From contig NC_030678.2 of assembly GCF_000004195.4 (NCBI RefSeq), forward strand, positions 34,763,701 to 34,827,700: a stretch of DNA of 64,000 bases. The letters are read 5' to 3'. The translations under genes were made by a program, and so were the position numbers. This document shows, piece after piece, positions 23,401 to 33,713 of the stretch; the first letter of the stretch is position 1, and each line of letters begins with the position of its first letter. Below the pieces are notes generated by a model, which saw nothing but the letters and a program-made list of their open reading frames with translations, had not been told where the DNA came from and did not search any database. This stretch comes from Xenopus tropicalis (Eukaryota; Chordata; Amphibia; Anura; Pipidae).

Positions 23401-26149
23401 ATGGTGCACTTTTACCTTCCGTCAGAGTCTCTCAGTTCGCAGAATTTCTCTTGTAGGTGAAGAAGAAACCTTCATTTAGACCGCATCCTATTTCATATCC
23501 CGCCCACCACTGCCGCCCCCCCCGGCGTGTCCTACCTGTACTAATTCCCTGGGCCGTCCTCCACCTAGGGGTGTTGGTATCTGTAGTGCAATGGTTAAAG
23601 GGTCATATATTAAGTTATATCAATGACAGAACTCTGGAAACTCTCTTTTGTCCTGTGTGCCATCAATACTAATGAAAACATTGGCAAAGTGACCAAAGTA
23701 CTCCACACCTTGCCATAGCTAGATTTAGAATGGAAAAGAGCAGTGGTGTAACATTGGACCATTGACCCCCCTGACACCTTTAGTCGCAGGGCATTTTCTG
23801 TAATGGGAATCATGGGCTGCATAGGCCCTGCAAGCTCTCCATGGCTGTGGGTCCTGTTTCCCTTTAGTTACGTCAACAGCAAAAGGTTACGCCTTACTAT
23901 AATTACAGTGCTGCAGTACTTACAGCATTGGGTGCTACAGGCTGGAGTTCTGCATTCCATTCTGCTCCTGATCTTTTGCCTAGCCCTTCATACAGTACAT
24001 GGACCTTAAATGATCAAAAGGAACAGCAAGTGTCAAGGGAACAGAGATTTTCGTTTTATTCACTTCCCATTTTTGATAGCAAATAAAGTTATTCATGCAA
24101 TGTATTATTTTATTTGGCCAAAATAAGTACAAATTATACTGTTATTTATCTTGTCCAGTGCTTTTGTTTGTTTTGCTTCTTTCGAATGTTCAGTTTTATT
24201 CATTTTTTGTCTGTTTATTTTTGTCTCTCTTTTGCTTTCATCAAGAATTTAATATAAATGCAGTTGTTTATTTGTGTCAATAACTATGAATCAAAATAGG
24301 ATTTACTAAGCATTTAAAGAACAGTTTGGAGCTAAAGAAGCTGGGTGGCACATTCAGGCAAATATGCTGTATGATAAACTGCCGAAGAACAAATATCTTG
24401 TAGAAACTTATAATAAAAAAAATGTTAAAAAAAAATTCTGTTATAACACAAATTTCTGATTTTCTAATGTGGTGAGTCAAATTTAGTTACGGATGTAGTA
24501 AGTTTCTGTTTAGCACTGCCACAGTATCTGGGTGCTCCTCAGGCATTTTTGACTACTTAAATGTGGCATCAATATATTTATATATAACATTTGCCCCCTG
24601 TCACCTCCTACTGTGCTTTATGGAAATCCTATGAAAGCAAATAGGGGAAAGTTGTGCTCACCACTAATCAATCTGAAACCATTAGGCAGGAGTGCAACGA
24701 GGCTGTGACCACAAAATTCATACAGACAAAGATAAGAAATCTTCTGCACTCCCATTATCAATCAATAAAGGGTATTTTGTGCATAAAGCTACTAAACATG
24801 TCACCAGGGTAACTATCTGGGAGTCTTAACCTTAAAGGCAAGCAAGTTGCAGGTAAAACTCAGTCCCTATGAAAAATCTATAATGAAGCTCTTAAATGAC
24901 TCACATGAAAGTGAGTGTAGGACTGGCCAGACTGGCGGATGGACTTTGATGTAGTTGGCCAGCTTGTAAATATTGTTACATATGGAAAAACAACCCGTTA
25001 TGTTTAAAGAAGGGGGGAGGACATTTCTTAGTAGTGTAATGCACAGCCTTGACAAGGGGACTCCTCAATTTCCCTTCGCCTTCAGCCATCCCTCTGGACC
25101 CCATTGTTACATACATTAATAAAACACCAGGAGCCGGAAATGGGTAAAAAGAGGCCACAGCATTTATTTACATTTTATCAAATAAATAGGACCATGCCAG
25201 CCTCACCCCAAGGCAATATTCAAAGCCAGAATTCCATAAGAGATCGCTACTATGCTCTGCTGTTCCTTACTGAAGACTTGAGATCAGCACTATGTCATTA
25301 TATCCACCACTGAGTATTAGGCTGCCTCTACCTACAGAGAGGATGGCCCCAAACTCTGCTACCAGCAGGAGCTGCATCTTCCACCATGAGAGAAGTACAG
25401 CAGCCCTGCTGCCGGTCCTGAATCTGCAGTGACTCGATGATAGGAAATCCAAGCAGGCTGTCACCTAGCACAAGCAGTAGTAGCGTCTGTATCAATCAAC
25501 CCACCGTGCAGTCAAAGGAGAGAAGCTCCTTTCTCCCTCTTCTAAAATTTCCTGTGCAGTACTCTGGCAAGGTCCTACCACCACAATGAGCCCAACTGAA
25601 AACCTTCAGTTGGGTTCGTCCCCACCATAAATTTATAACTATGTTATAAAAAATTTCTTTTTGTATCACACATACTGTACCACAGGATAGAATAAAATTG
25701 GCCATTAGCTCTATGGTATATATATATATATATAATTTTTTTTTTTTTTTTTTAAATATTATATGTATGCAAAACATAAATAAATACTTTCCTTTATTGA
25801 AATACCTTTAAATCCATGACCATGTGCAATTACCAACATGGCCAGCTATGGATGTATATTTTGTAGATGTTACAGCAAGGCAAAACTTCCCACTAGGATG
25901 CCTGGCATATCAGCCCAAATAGTTCTCAACTAGAGGATTTGATGAGCACAAAAAAACAAAAAAAAAAACCAAAAACCACTGGAGCATTCTATTGTCCAAG
26001 AGACTAAAAATTTGTAGCATTATTTTGCTGCAAATTACCATGTATTCTGCCCATGTGGTAGACTAGGATGCAAACACAGCTTTTCAAAGGCAATCTGATT
26101 CCATCCTGGATACCAAACTTGCACTTCTATTAATAACAATGGAGCACAA
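23401..26149. other. No gene; simple repeats
   Basis: A (TA)n run at about 25717-25734 joins a T-run ending near 25753. A stretch from 25085 to 25500 (from GTTACATACATTAATAAAACACC onward) has a composition like a long-terminal-repeat fragment, but I cannot support edges. Short open frames lack domains. Confidence 0.4.
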
Positions 26150-27000
26150 GTCAACCAACCACTTACCATGCCCTCCAGCTGTACACGCCTAGCTCAGAGG
26201 GTAAGATCAACCAACCACTTACCAAGCTGCTCCCATAGCTGCCTGTCCTCTCTGTGGAGACCTCCCTCCGGCTGTACTTGCCTAGCTCAGAGGGTAAGGT
26301 CATCCAACCACTTTGCCATACTGGTCCAGTAGCTGCCCATCCATACTGTGAAGACCCAGCTCAGAGACCCCAGCTCTGAGGGTAAGGCCAACCAACCACT
26401 CCACCATGCTGCTTCCATAGCAGCCCTTCCACACATGTGGAGACCCAGCTCAGAGACCCCAGCTCTGAGGGTAAGGCCAACCAACCACTCCACCATGCTG
26501 CTTCCAAAGCAGCCCTTCCACACATGTGGAGACCCAGCTCAGAGACCCCAGCTCTGAAGGTAAGGCCAACCAACCACTCCACCATGCTGCTTCCGTAGCA
26601 GCCCTTCCACACATATGGAGACCCAGCTCAGAGACCCCAGCTCTGAGGGTAAGGCCTACCAACCGCTCCACCATGCTGCTTCCATAGCAGCCCTTCCACA
26701 TTGTGGATGCCCAGCTTCGAGGAAAAGCTCAAACTGCTCCTGTCGCTGCTCCCGTAACTCTACCCCAGCTCTGAGGGTAAAAGGCCAACCAACCACTCCA
26801 CCATGCTGCTTCCGTAGCAGCCGTTCCACGTTGTGAATGCCCAGCTTTGAGGGTAAGGCCAAACTGCTCCTGTCGCTGCTCCCGTACAGACTACTGTGCT
26901 TTTTGCCACATCCCATCCCTTTGTGCAGAGACCTCCATCCAACCTTGCAAGCCTAGCTCATAAGGGCCCAGCTCAGGGAAAAAGGCCAACCAACCACTTT
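26150..27000. repeat. Minisatellite with an approximately 89-bp unit
   Basis: About nine to ten head-to-tail units built from CCAACCAACCACTCCACCAT, GCTGCTTCC(A/G)TAGCAGCCC, TTCCACACATGTGGAGAC and CCAGCTCAGAGACCCCAGCT blocks. The units between about 26345 and 26700 are nearly identical at 89-bp spacing; outer units are diverged and gapped. Because 89 is not a multiple of three, successive units give the same peptide in different frames, which explains the stacked minus-strand open frames of 78-86 codons. Those are not genes. Confidence 0.92.
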
Positions 27001-27264
27001 TTCTTAGGCTTTGATATTATAGTCACTGTAGTGACAACTAGCCACAGAAAGAAATAAATAATAACCTTGTCAAGAATGGGGGCTATTCTTGCCTGCTTGT
27101 ACGCTTACTCCTTGATCGCCCTCCCCCCCAGGTGATCAAATCATATACTGACAGTGGGGAACTGCTTTCTGCCCAGAAAATTTAAAAAATAAGTTCTATG
27201 AATTAAAGGCTAGCATTGTGCCAGGGAGCTATGTGATCAGCTTAAATATATATATATATATATA

Positions 27265-27474
27265 CAGTGGAGGAAATAATTATTTGACCCCTCACTGATT
27301 TTGTAAGTTTGTCCAATGACAAAGAAATGAAAAGTCTCAGAACAGTATCATTTCAATGGTAGGTTTATTTTAACAGTGGCAGATAGCACATCAAAAGGAA
27401 AATCGAAAAAATAACTTTAAATAAAAGATAGCAACTGATTTGCATTTCATTGAGTGAAATAAGTTTTTGAACCC
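27265..27474 (+). repeat. Left terminal inverted repeat of the Tc1-like element
   Basis: An outer direct-repeat motif (GGAAATAATTATTTGACCCC) lies at the tip and an inner one (GTGAAATAAGTTTTTGAACC) at 27454-27473. Compared with the right end it carries two small insertions of 4 and 3 bp; otherwise the two ends look almost identical by eye. Confidence 0.95.
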
Positions 27475-27629
27475 CTACCAACCATTAAGAGTTCTGGCTC
27501 CCACAGAGTGGTTAGACACTTTTACTCAATTAGTCAACCTCATTAAGGACACCTGTCTTAACTAGTCACCTGTATAAAAGACACCTGTCCACAGAATCAA
27601 TCAATCAAGCAGACTCCAAACTCTCCAAC

Positions 27630-28652
27630 ATGGGAAAGACCAAAGAGCTGTCCAAGGATGTCAGAGACAAAATTGTAGACCTGCACAAGGCTGGAATGGG
27701 CTACAAAACCATTAGCAAGAAGCTGGGAGAGAAGGTGACAACTGTTGGTGCGATTGTTCGAAAATGGAAGGAGCACAAAATGACCATCAGTCGACCTCGC
27801 TCTGGGGCTCCACACAAGATCTCACCTCGTGGGGTGTCAATGATTCTGAGAAAGGTGAAAAAGCATCCTAGAACTACACGGGAGGAGTTAGTTAATGACC
27901 TCAAATTAGCAGGGACCACAGTCACCAAGAAAACCATTGGAAACACATTACACCGCAATGGATTAAAATCCTGCAGGGCTCGCAAGGTCCCCCTGCTCAA
28001 GAAGGCACATGTGCAGGCCCGTCTGAAGTTTGCCAATGAACACCTGAATGATTCTGTGAGTGACTGGGAGAAGGTGCTGTGGTCTGATGAGACCAAAATA
28101 GAGCTCTTTGGCATTAACTCAACTCGCTGTGTTTGGAGGAAGAAAAATGCTGCCTATGACCCCCAAAACACCGTCCCCACCGTCAAGCATGGGGGTGGAA
28201 ACATTTTGCTTTGGGGGTGTTTTTCTGCTAAGGGCACAGGACAACTTATTCGCATTAACGGGAAAATGGACGGAGCCATGTATCGTGAAATCCTGAACGA
28301 CAACCTCCTTCCCTCTGCCAGGAAACTGAAAATGGGTCGTGGATGGGTGTTCCAGCACAACAATGACCCAAAACATACAGCAAAGGCAACAAAGGAGTGG
28401 CTCAAGAAGAAGCACATTAAGGTCATGGAGTGGCCTAGTCAGTCTCCGGACCTTAATCCAATAGAAAACCTATGGAGGGAGCTCAAGCTCAGAGTTGCAC
28501 AGAGACAGCCTCGAAACCTTAGGGATTTAGAGATGATCTGCAAAGAGGAGTGGACCAACATTCCTCCTAAAATGTGCGCAAACTTGGTCATCAATTACAA
28601 GAAACGTTTGACCTCTGTGCTTGCAAACAAGGGTTTTTCCACTAAGTATTAA
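27630..28652 (+). CDS. Tc1/mariner transposase, intact frame but catalytic Asp244 is Asn
   Basis: The 340-residue protein has the normal length for Sleeping Beauty/Passport-like transposases. Residues 1-55 form the first paired-like helix-turn-helix (starting [15 protein letters not shown]), followed by the GRPR-like RPRSGAP linker (about 56-62) and a second helix-turn-helix. The RNase H-fold catalytic domain follows, with Asp153 in [12 protein letters not shown] and Glu279 in [11 protein letters not shown]. The second catalytic residue should be an Asp in QHDNDPKH; here residue 244 is Asn (QHNNDPKH, codon AAC at 28359-28361). The 34-residue spacing from 244 to Glu279 confirms the DD34E alignment. 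The change fits a G-to-A transition at a CpG (CAC-GAC to CAC-AAC). Family knowledge says all three acidic residues bind metal, so I infer the copy can bind its ends but not cut DNA. The start ATG is in the family position, with no frameshift or stop. Confidence 0.95.
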   Translation: MGKTKELSKDVRDKIVDLHKAGMGYKTISKKLGEKVTTVGAIVRKWKEHKMTISRPRSGAPHKISPRGVSMILRKVKKHPRTTREELVNDLKLAGTTVTKKTIGNTLHRNGLKSCRARKVPLLKKAHVQARLKFANEHLNDSVSDWEKVLWSDETKIELFGINSTRCVWRKKNAAYDPQNTVPTVKHGGGNILLWGCFSAKGTGQLIRINGKMDGAMYREILNDNLLPSARKLKMGRGWVFQHNNDPKHTAKATKEWLKKKHIKVMEWPSQSPDLNPIENLWRELKLRVAQRQPRNLRDLEMICKEEWTNIPPKMCANLVINYKKRLTSVLANKGFSTKY

Positions 28653-28667
28653 GTCTTTTTTTGTTAG

Positions 28668-28870
28668 AGGGTTCAAAAACTTATTTCACTCAATGAAATG
28701 CAAATCAGTTGCTATCTTTTATTTAAAGTTATTTTTTCGATTTTCCTTTTGATGTGCTGCCACTGTTAAAATAAACCATTGAAATGATACTGTTCTGAGA
28801 CTTTTCATTTCTTTGTCATTGGACAAACTTACAAAATCAGTGAGGGGTCAAATAATTATTTCCTCCACTG
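28668..28870 (-). repeat. Right terminal inverted repeat of the Tc1-like element
   Basis: Reverse complement of 27265-27474 apart from two short deletions (TAGG- and GAT-like words missing). It begins with GGGTTCAAAAACTTATTTC and ends at the TA target. Confidence 0.95.
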
Positions 28871-28922
28871 TATATATATATATATATACATACATATATA
28901 TATACATACACATATACACACA
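28871..28922. repeat. (TA)n/(CATA)n simple repeat
   Basis: Continuation of the (TA)n tract at 27245-27264, split by the Tc1-like insertion. Confidence 0.9.
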
Positions 28923-29559
28923 ATAAACCTATGTCTACCCCACCGCGCAAATGGAAGCTACAGTAAGCAGGCCTCTATCATATTTGGTAAAATTGTATCT
29001 ACCCCCCAATTGCAAGCTGAGTGCCCTGAAACTGCAAGCGACATTGTGCTAAGCGTATGGTATTTTCACAGGCGCTGTGGCTTTCTTATACAAACCTTTT
29101 TTCAGAGGGAATGCTTGCCAGTAATCAACCACCATCCGCCTTCATGGACTACCTGGCATGCCAGCCACCCAACCGCTAGGGTTTGGGTGGGCAAGTGTAA
29201 CCAGGCAGCCAACTGTCAACCCTCCTGCGGGACCCATGCCCATCAAGCACCTGCCTCACTAACAGTCGGCTGCATCCCAGCTAAGCTACAATAGGCAGGC
29301 TCTGTTTTTTATACTTACCCATCGTTATCTGGACTCCTACTAGTTGTACTAATAGAGGATTATACTATATGTAGGTTCTGTCTGCAGTAGCAGCGGATTG
29401 TCCTCTGAGCATGAACTGAAATCTGTGACTCAATATATTAGAGGTAAGGATCCTACTAAAGGCTGCTAAATCGAGAACTATATCCATAGAAATACCATGC
29501 AATGTACAGACTTCTTAAACCAAAGCCTGGGAAAGTTACTGTATTCAGGCTTTGCCCTA
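28923..29559. other. No gene seen
   Basis: Unclassified. One 94-codon open frame (29010-29294) has no recognisable domain. Confidence 0.4.
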
Positions 29560-30061
29560 TTCCTGACTAAGCTCCCCTCTGTAAACTCAAACTACTGCTC
29601 TCTGTGTACTCTGATGAGTTGCAGTAGCAGCAGCTCAGTGTCACAGCCTGGATTTCTATATTTAATAGAGAGGATGCCTTTTTGGACCCAGGCTATATAG
29701 ATTGTAAGCTCTACGGGGCAGGGACCTCCTTCATCTTGTGTTTCTGACTCTTATTGTAACTGTACCTTGTATTTATTTGTATTTATTGTTGTACTTTGTA
29801 TTTATCCATTATCTTTAACCCCCTGTTTGTATTAATGTATTCTACTGTACAGCGCTGCGTACATAAGTAGCGCTTTATAAATAAAGATATACATACATAC
29901 ATACAGGCTGACTCCCCTGCTGCCCAAGTGACTACAGTGCAATTAACTGCTTTAACAACAACAAGGAAACGACTATTGAGCAGCCTGTCCAAATAGTTCT
30001 ACCCCCAATGCTATTAGTATAATGAGGAGTAAATTTGTATATACTGCAACTAATAACATTA
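29560..30061 (+). repeat. Duplicated segment, copy A (contains a retroposon)
   Basis: Apart from the insertion at 29695-29903, this matches copy B (35720-35955) block by block: GAGTTGCAGTAGC, CAGCCTGGATT, TTTAATAGAGAGG, CAGTATAATGAGGAGT-like and GTATATACTGCA words, ending at CTAATAACATT. It begins with a degenerate unit of the minisatellite (TACTGCTCTCTGTGTACTC), so minisatellite and flank were probably duplicated together. Similarity is roughly 75-80% by eye. Confidence 0.75.
29695..29903 (+). mobile_element. Retroposon/LINE-tail insertion with CAGGCT duplication
   Basis: A 209-bp insert starts ATAGATTGTAAGCTCTACG, contains GTACAGCGCTGCGTACATAA and GCGCTTTATAAATAAA, and ends in a (CATA)n tail. 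CAGGCT occurs on both sides (29689-29694 and 29904-29909) and only once at the matching place in copy B (35813-35818), which is the uninterrupted site. Related copies lie at 52786 and 59571. The family looks like a non-LTR retroposon 3' tail (L2/CR1-like); this class assignment is my inference. Confidence 0.8.
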
Positions 30062-30175
30062 AGGAAAAAAGAGAGGTCTGTACATGGTCCATGATACACT
30101 CACAGGGGCAATTGTACTGTAATCCCCTCCTCCCTCACTCTCTCTCTCTCTATATACATATATATATATATATAG

Positions 30176-30490
30176 CAAGAAAAAAGAGCTGCACTCACCA
30201 GGACTTGGTAAAAATATAGTAAGTTTATTTAAGCAAAGAGATCCAACGTTTCGAGCACTAACTGTGCTCTTCCTCAGGGAAAAAACCAAAAGACAGTGAG
30301 AACCCACTCCCTTAAAAAGCCCACCCTAGTAAAAAAAGGGCGCCAAAAAGGAATAATGGTAACCATGGTGACCAGAATAAACAAATTGTGTGAATAGACA
30401 TGATCAAAAACACATAGTAAGGAGAAGAAGCTGGCAAACAAATAGCATATAATAAAAACAAGTACAGCAACAGGAGAACATCAAAAGTAG
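30176..30490 (-). mobile_element. Penelope-like element 3'-terminal fragment
   Basis: On the minus strand this carries a hammerhead-ribozyme-like block (30244-30280) within an arrangement much like the 3' end of the larger Penelope-like element next door. No coding sequence is left. The left side abuts (TA)n at 30150-30175 and the right side another (TA)n(TG)n at about 30493-30528; the true edges are uncertain. Confidence 0.55.
30244..30280 (-). ncRNA. Hammerhead-ribozyme-like motif with consensus core
   Basis: On the minus strand it reads CTGAGGA, a GAGCAC/GTGCTC six-base-pair stem II closed by a five-base loop, then GAAAC and GTT. CTGAGGA fits the CUGANGA core. Hammerhead motifs of this kind are known at the ends of Penelope-like elements. 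Stem I is short, and activity cannot be judged from sequence alone. Confidence 0.6.
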
Positions 30491-30492
<2 letters not shown>

Positions 30493-30527
<35 letters not shown>

Positions 30528-30528
30528 C
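30493..30528. repeat. (AT)n(GT)n microsatellite
   Basis: Uninterrupted TA units followed by TG units. Confidence 0.9.
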
Positions 30529-30645
30529 CGAAACACAGTAGAACTACTTCTGCCCTGGGTACACAGCCTGAGTGACAAAGTGTAGCCTCTACAGGAATGT
30601 TGTCCAAATAACTAGATGGCTATCTGGCAGGTTCTGCATGGGTTA

Positions 30646-30750
30646 ATATATACTCCAACTATAGCTCTCTGTATACTCCAACTACAGCTCTCTCTGTATA
30701 CTCCAACTATAGCTCTCTCTGTATACTCCAACTATAGCTCTCTCTGTATA
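30646..30750. repeat. Minisatellite, left block (split by the Penelope insertion)
   Basis: Four to five units of TATACTCCAACTA(T/C)AGCTCTCTCTG, the same unit as the long block at 33714-35736. The last unit stops at CTCTCTGTATA, exactly where the Penelope-like element begins. Confidence 0.93.
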
Positions 30751-33713
30751 AATCCAAAAATAGGAAAAAAAAAGCTCCAGCAGATTAACTGCAAAACATT
30801 TATTATGGGTAGTGGTAACACGACATGTTTCGGGTTAATACCCTTTATCAAGTGTACAAAGACCATAACCATGTGATCTCATTTAAAGCCAAATTGACCT
30901 ATGACCCACCAAGCACACAGCATTTCAGGAAACATTCTTAAAGTGATAGTATAATAAGTTAACAAGTTAAACATAAGTGAAGGGTCATTATATAATATAC
31001 CTTGTGTAAAAAATGCTATAGTTAAATATGGTAATGTTTCATTATACATTAACATTAAAGTGATAGTGCAGCAATTAGCATAAATAATGCCACAATGTGC
31101 ATAGATTTGTTTAGGTTTGTTAAAATAGCATAAAAGATAATAATTTATAAGATAATCAAAAACAAGTGCAAAGTGAATAAAGCATACAGTCCAAATACTA
31201 AGTCCGTAAGTGTTGATCCAATGTCCTTGGAAATCCATTAAAAACAGTTCCATAAAAGAGGAAGGGAGGTCCAGTTGAACCGAATCCACAAGAAACACTC
31301 CTGGGGGCCACTGCACGTTTACACGTGTCTAACCACACCAATGATAGGAAACTGCCCATACAGGGCCTATCCAGGGTAATGTAATCCTTTATATATTGAA
31401 ATTGCCTATACATGTTTAAATGCAACATTTTCAAATCATTTACGTAAAAATTATTGTTACAAAATGGATACAATAAGCTGCAAAATATGCAAAAAGTTAC
31501 TAATGAAGTATTACTTTTAACAGGCCGGCCTTATTATATATCTCTATCTCCTGTAATAGGTGACTCACCCATACCAATTTTTTAATTTTTTTTTTTAATT
31601 TTTTTTTTATTTTTATACAGCAGGAAATCCGTGTTTCGCAACGACTAGCAGGCTAACTTTATTCACCTGAAAAATAGAGTGGACAATACATAATTGAACC
31701 TACAGGAAACAGAGTAAACTATATTGTTCATTCATACCTCTGGGCATGACACAGTCTAGGCGCCTTATCCACCTAGCCTCTCTTTGTAATAGCAGCTTCT
31801 TCCAATCCCCACCTCTTACAGGTTTTTGTACCACCTCCATCACTTTCCATTTTAACTGACAGGCACTGTGCTTATTATCAATAAAGTGCCATGACACAGA
31901 TGTATCCGTGTAAGAATCCTTCTTAAAATTCCGAATATAGTTCTTATGCTCTTTTATACGTGTATTAACCGGACGGAAGGTTTTTCCCACGTATAGCATT
32001 CCGCACGGGCACTTTAATACATATATCACACACTTGCTCTTACAAGTGGCATATGCTTTTAAAGGGATTTCCACTCCACTTAGTGGATGGTGTATGTTAG
32101 ACCCCTTAATAATGGAACTGCAGCAATTGCATTCCATACATGGAAAAGTGCCTATCTTAGGTTTGCCTTCAAACAATGTCTTTGTACTAAATGATTGTGT
32201 TGGACATAAAATGTCCTTAAGAGACGAACCTCTTTTATACGCAAACCTAGGAAGCTTGCTGAATAAACTGCCATGTTTTGTATCTGATTGTAATATGGGC
32301 CAGTACTTTCTAATCACATTTTCTATTTTCCGGCTTTTCTTATCAAATTTCCCCACAAAAGTCATTCTATTGTCATTACAAATATGAGATTTAGGCTTTA
32401 ATAATTGCTCACGAGGCAACTTACCAACCTCATTAGCGACATGTTCTAATTTTTGTTTGGGGTAACCCCTATCCATAAAACGCTTTGTCAAATCATTAGC
32501 AGCATCTCTATACAAAGAGTCATTAGAAGCGATTTTCCTTGCCCGAATATACTGACCCTTAGGTATTGCTTTCAATGTAAGGGGGTGGTGGCAGCTCCTG
32601 ATATGCAAAAGGTTATTCCTATCCATTTTTTTGCGATATAGCCCTGTGACTAGTTTATTACCATCCAATTTAATGTTGACGTCAAGAAAATTAATCTCAG
32701 TAGTAGAGGTCTCAAAAGTGAATTTAACCGTTGGGTGTGATTTATTTGCTTCAGATACCATTTGCTCAAATTTACCAATCGGACCAACCCATAAAATTAA
32801 GGTATCATCCACATACCTGAAATACTGTTTAATATATGGTAAATAGGTCTTGTTAAGAAACAATTTTTTCTCCAACTCATAAACAAAAAGGTTGGCAAGG
32901 GATGGCGCGACCGCTGACCCCATTGACGTGCCTTGTTGCTGCCAGAAAAATTGCCCATCGTACATGAAATAGTTTTTCTTTAACACTATTTCAAGGCAGT
33001 CCAGAATAAAGTAAATCAGGGCATTAGATAAATTTGTATCCAATAGTGCGTTTTCCACACAACTTAGAGCCTCCTCCTGTGGTATTGATGTAAAAAGGCT
33101 TTCAATATCAATACTACAGAGGATAATGTCACCTTCCAATGGACCCAAAGCATTCAATTTATTTAATAAATCGGTAGTATCTTTAAGGCAGGTGGGTAAA
33201 TTGCTGACCAATTTTTGCAAGTGAAAATCAACAAATTTAGAAAGTGGTTCAAGGACTGAACCCACACCTGACACAATTGGTCTACCTGGAGGATTAATTA
33301 AAGTTTTATGAATCTTGGGCAGTATATATAATAATGGAATTTTAGGAAATTCTGTAGTAAGAAAATCCCTGGTACTCTTATCAATAGTGCCCATAAGGAA
33401 TGCATCATAAACCATTGTATCTATAGTATTTTTAATCTTGCCCGTGGGATCTGAGTCTATAGTACAATAGTGCCCCTGGATATTCAATAACCGCATTACT
33501 TCTTCATTATATTTGTCTCTATCTAGGACCACCACCGCTCCCCCCTTATCTGCCTTTTTAATTATAATGTTGTGGTTATTTTTGAGAGTAATCAGTGCAT
33601 GTCGTTCCCTTTTAGTGAGATTGGGGTGATATTTGGTTCCTATATCATTATCCCAAATATCTTTAACTTCATTAGTTACCACTTTGACAAAAGTATCCAA
33701 AGACACACTTGTG
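30751..33713 (-). mobile_element. Penelope-like retroelement, 5'-truncated, inserted in the minisatellite
   Basis: The element is about 2.96 kb. On the minus strand it runs from a truncated coding 5' end at about 33713, through reverse transcriptase and GIY-YIG domains (stop at 31700), and a roughly 950-bp 3' untranslated region with an A-rich run (plus-strand T-run near 31580-31612), to its 3' end at 30751. It carries a hammerhead-like motif close to the 3' end. Minisatellite units abut both sides. The CTCTCTGTATA at both junctions is compatible with a target-site duplication, but its length cannot be fixed in a repetitive target. The intact reading frame argues for a recent insertion. Confidence 0.9.
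30815..30860 (-). ncRNA. Degenerate hammerhead-ribozyme-like motif at the Penelope 3' end
   Basis: Minus strand: TTGATAA in place of CUGANGA (two core changes), a GGGT/ACCC stem II with a four-base loop, GAAAC, then ATGTC before GTG. Flanking GTACAC and GTGTTAC can form an imperfect stem I. The layout is that of Penelope hammerheads, but the core changes suggest low or no self-cleavage. Confidence 0.55.

Larger units (their letters stand above)
27265..28870 (+). mobile_element. Complete Tc1-like transposon, IR/DR type, 1606 bp
   Basis: The element runs from CAGTGGAGGAAATAATT to the mirrored AATTATTTCCTCCACTG and sits between TA dinucleotides (27263-27264 and 28871-28872) inside a (TA)n run. 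Both ends carry long inverted repeats, 210 bp left and 203 bp right, and each contains an outer and an inner copy of a GAAATAA...TTGA(A)CCCC motif in direct orientation. This is the IR/DR arrangement known from Sleeping Beauty-like elements. One uninterrupted transposase frame lies between them. Near-identical ends imply a fairly recent insertion. Confidence 0.97.

Noticed and set aside
25085..25500. Possible solo LTR
   Set aside because: Composition is suggestive but no TG..CA ends, target duplication or second copy could be found.
26287..26942. Stacked minus-strand open frames of 60-86 codons (MWKGCYGSSMVEWLVG-like)
   Set aside because: Produced by the 89-bp minisatellite; the same peptide recurs in shifting frames.
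27597..28426. Antisense and alternative-frame open frames across the Tc1-like element (up to 137 codons)
   Set aside because: Shadows of the transposase frame.
32034..32846. Plus-strand open frames of 62-117 codons
   Set aside because: Shadows of the Penelope-like reverse transcriptase on the minus strand.
30751..33713. Retrovirus- or LINE-type reverse transcriptase
   Set aside because: The conserved ADKGG N-terminal block, the YVDD context and the C-terminal GIY-YIG domain identify a Penelope-like element; no gag, protease or integrase is present.
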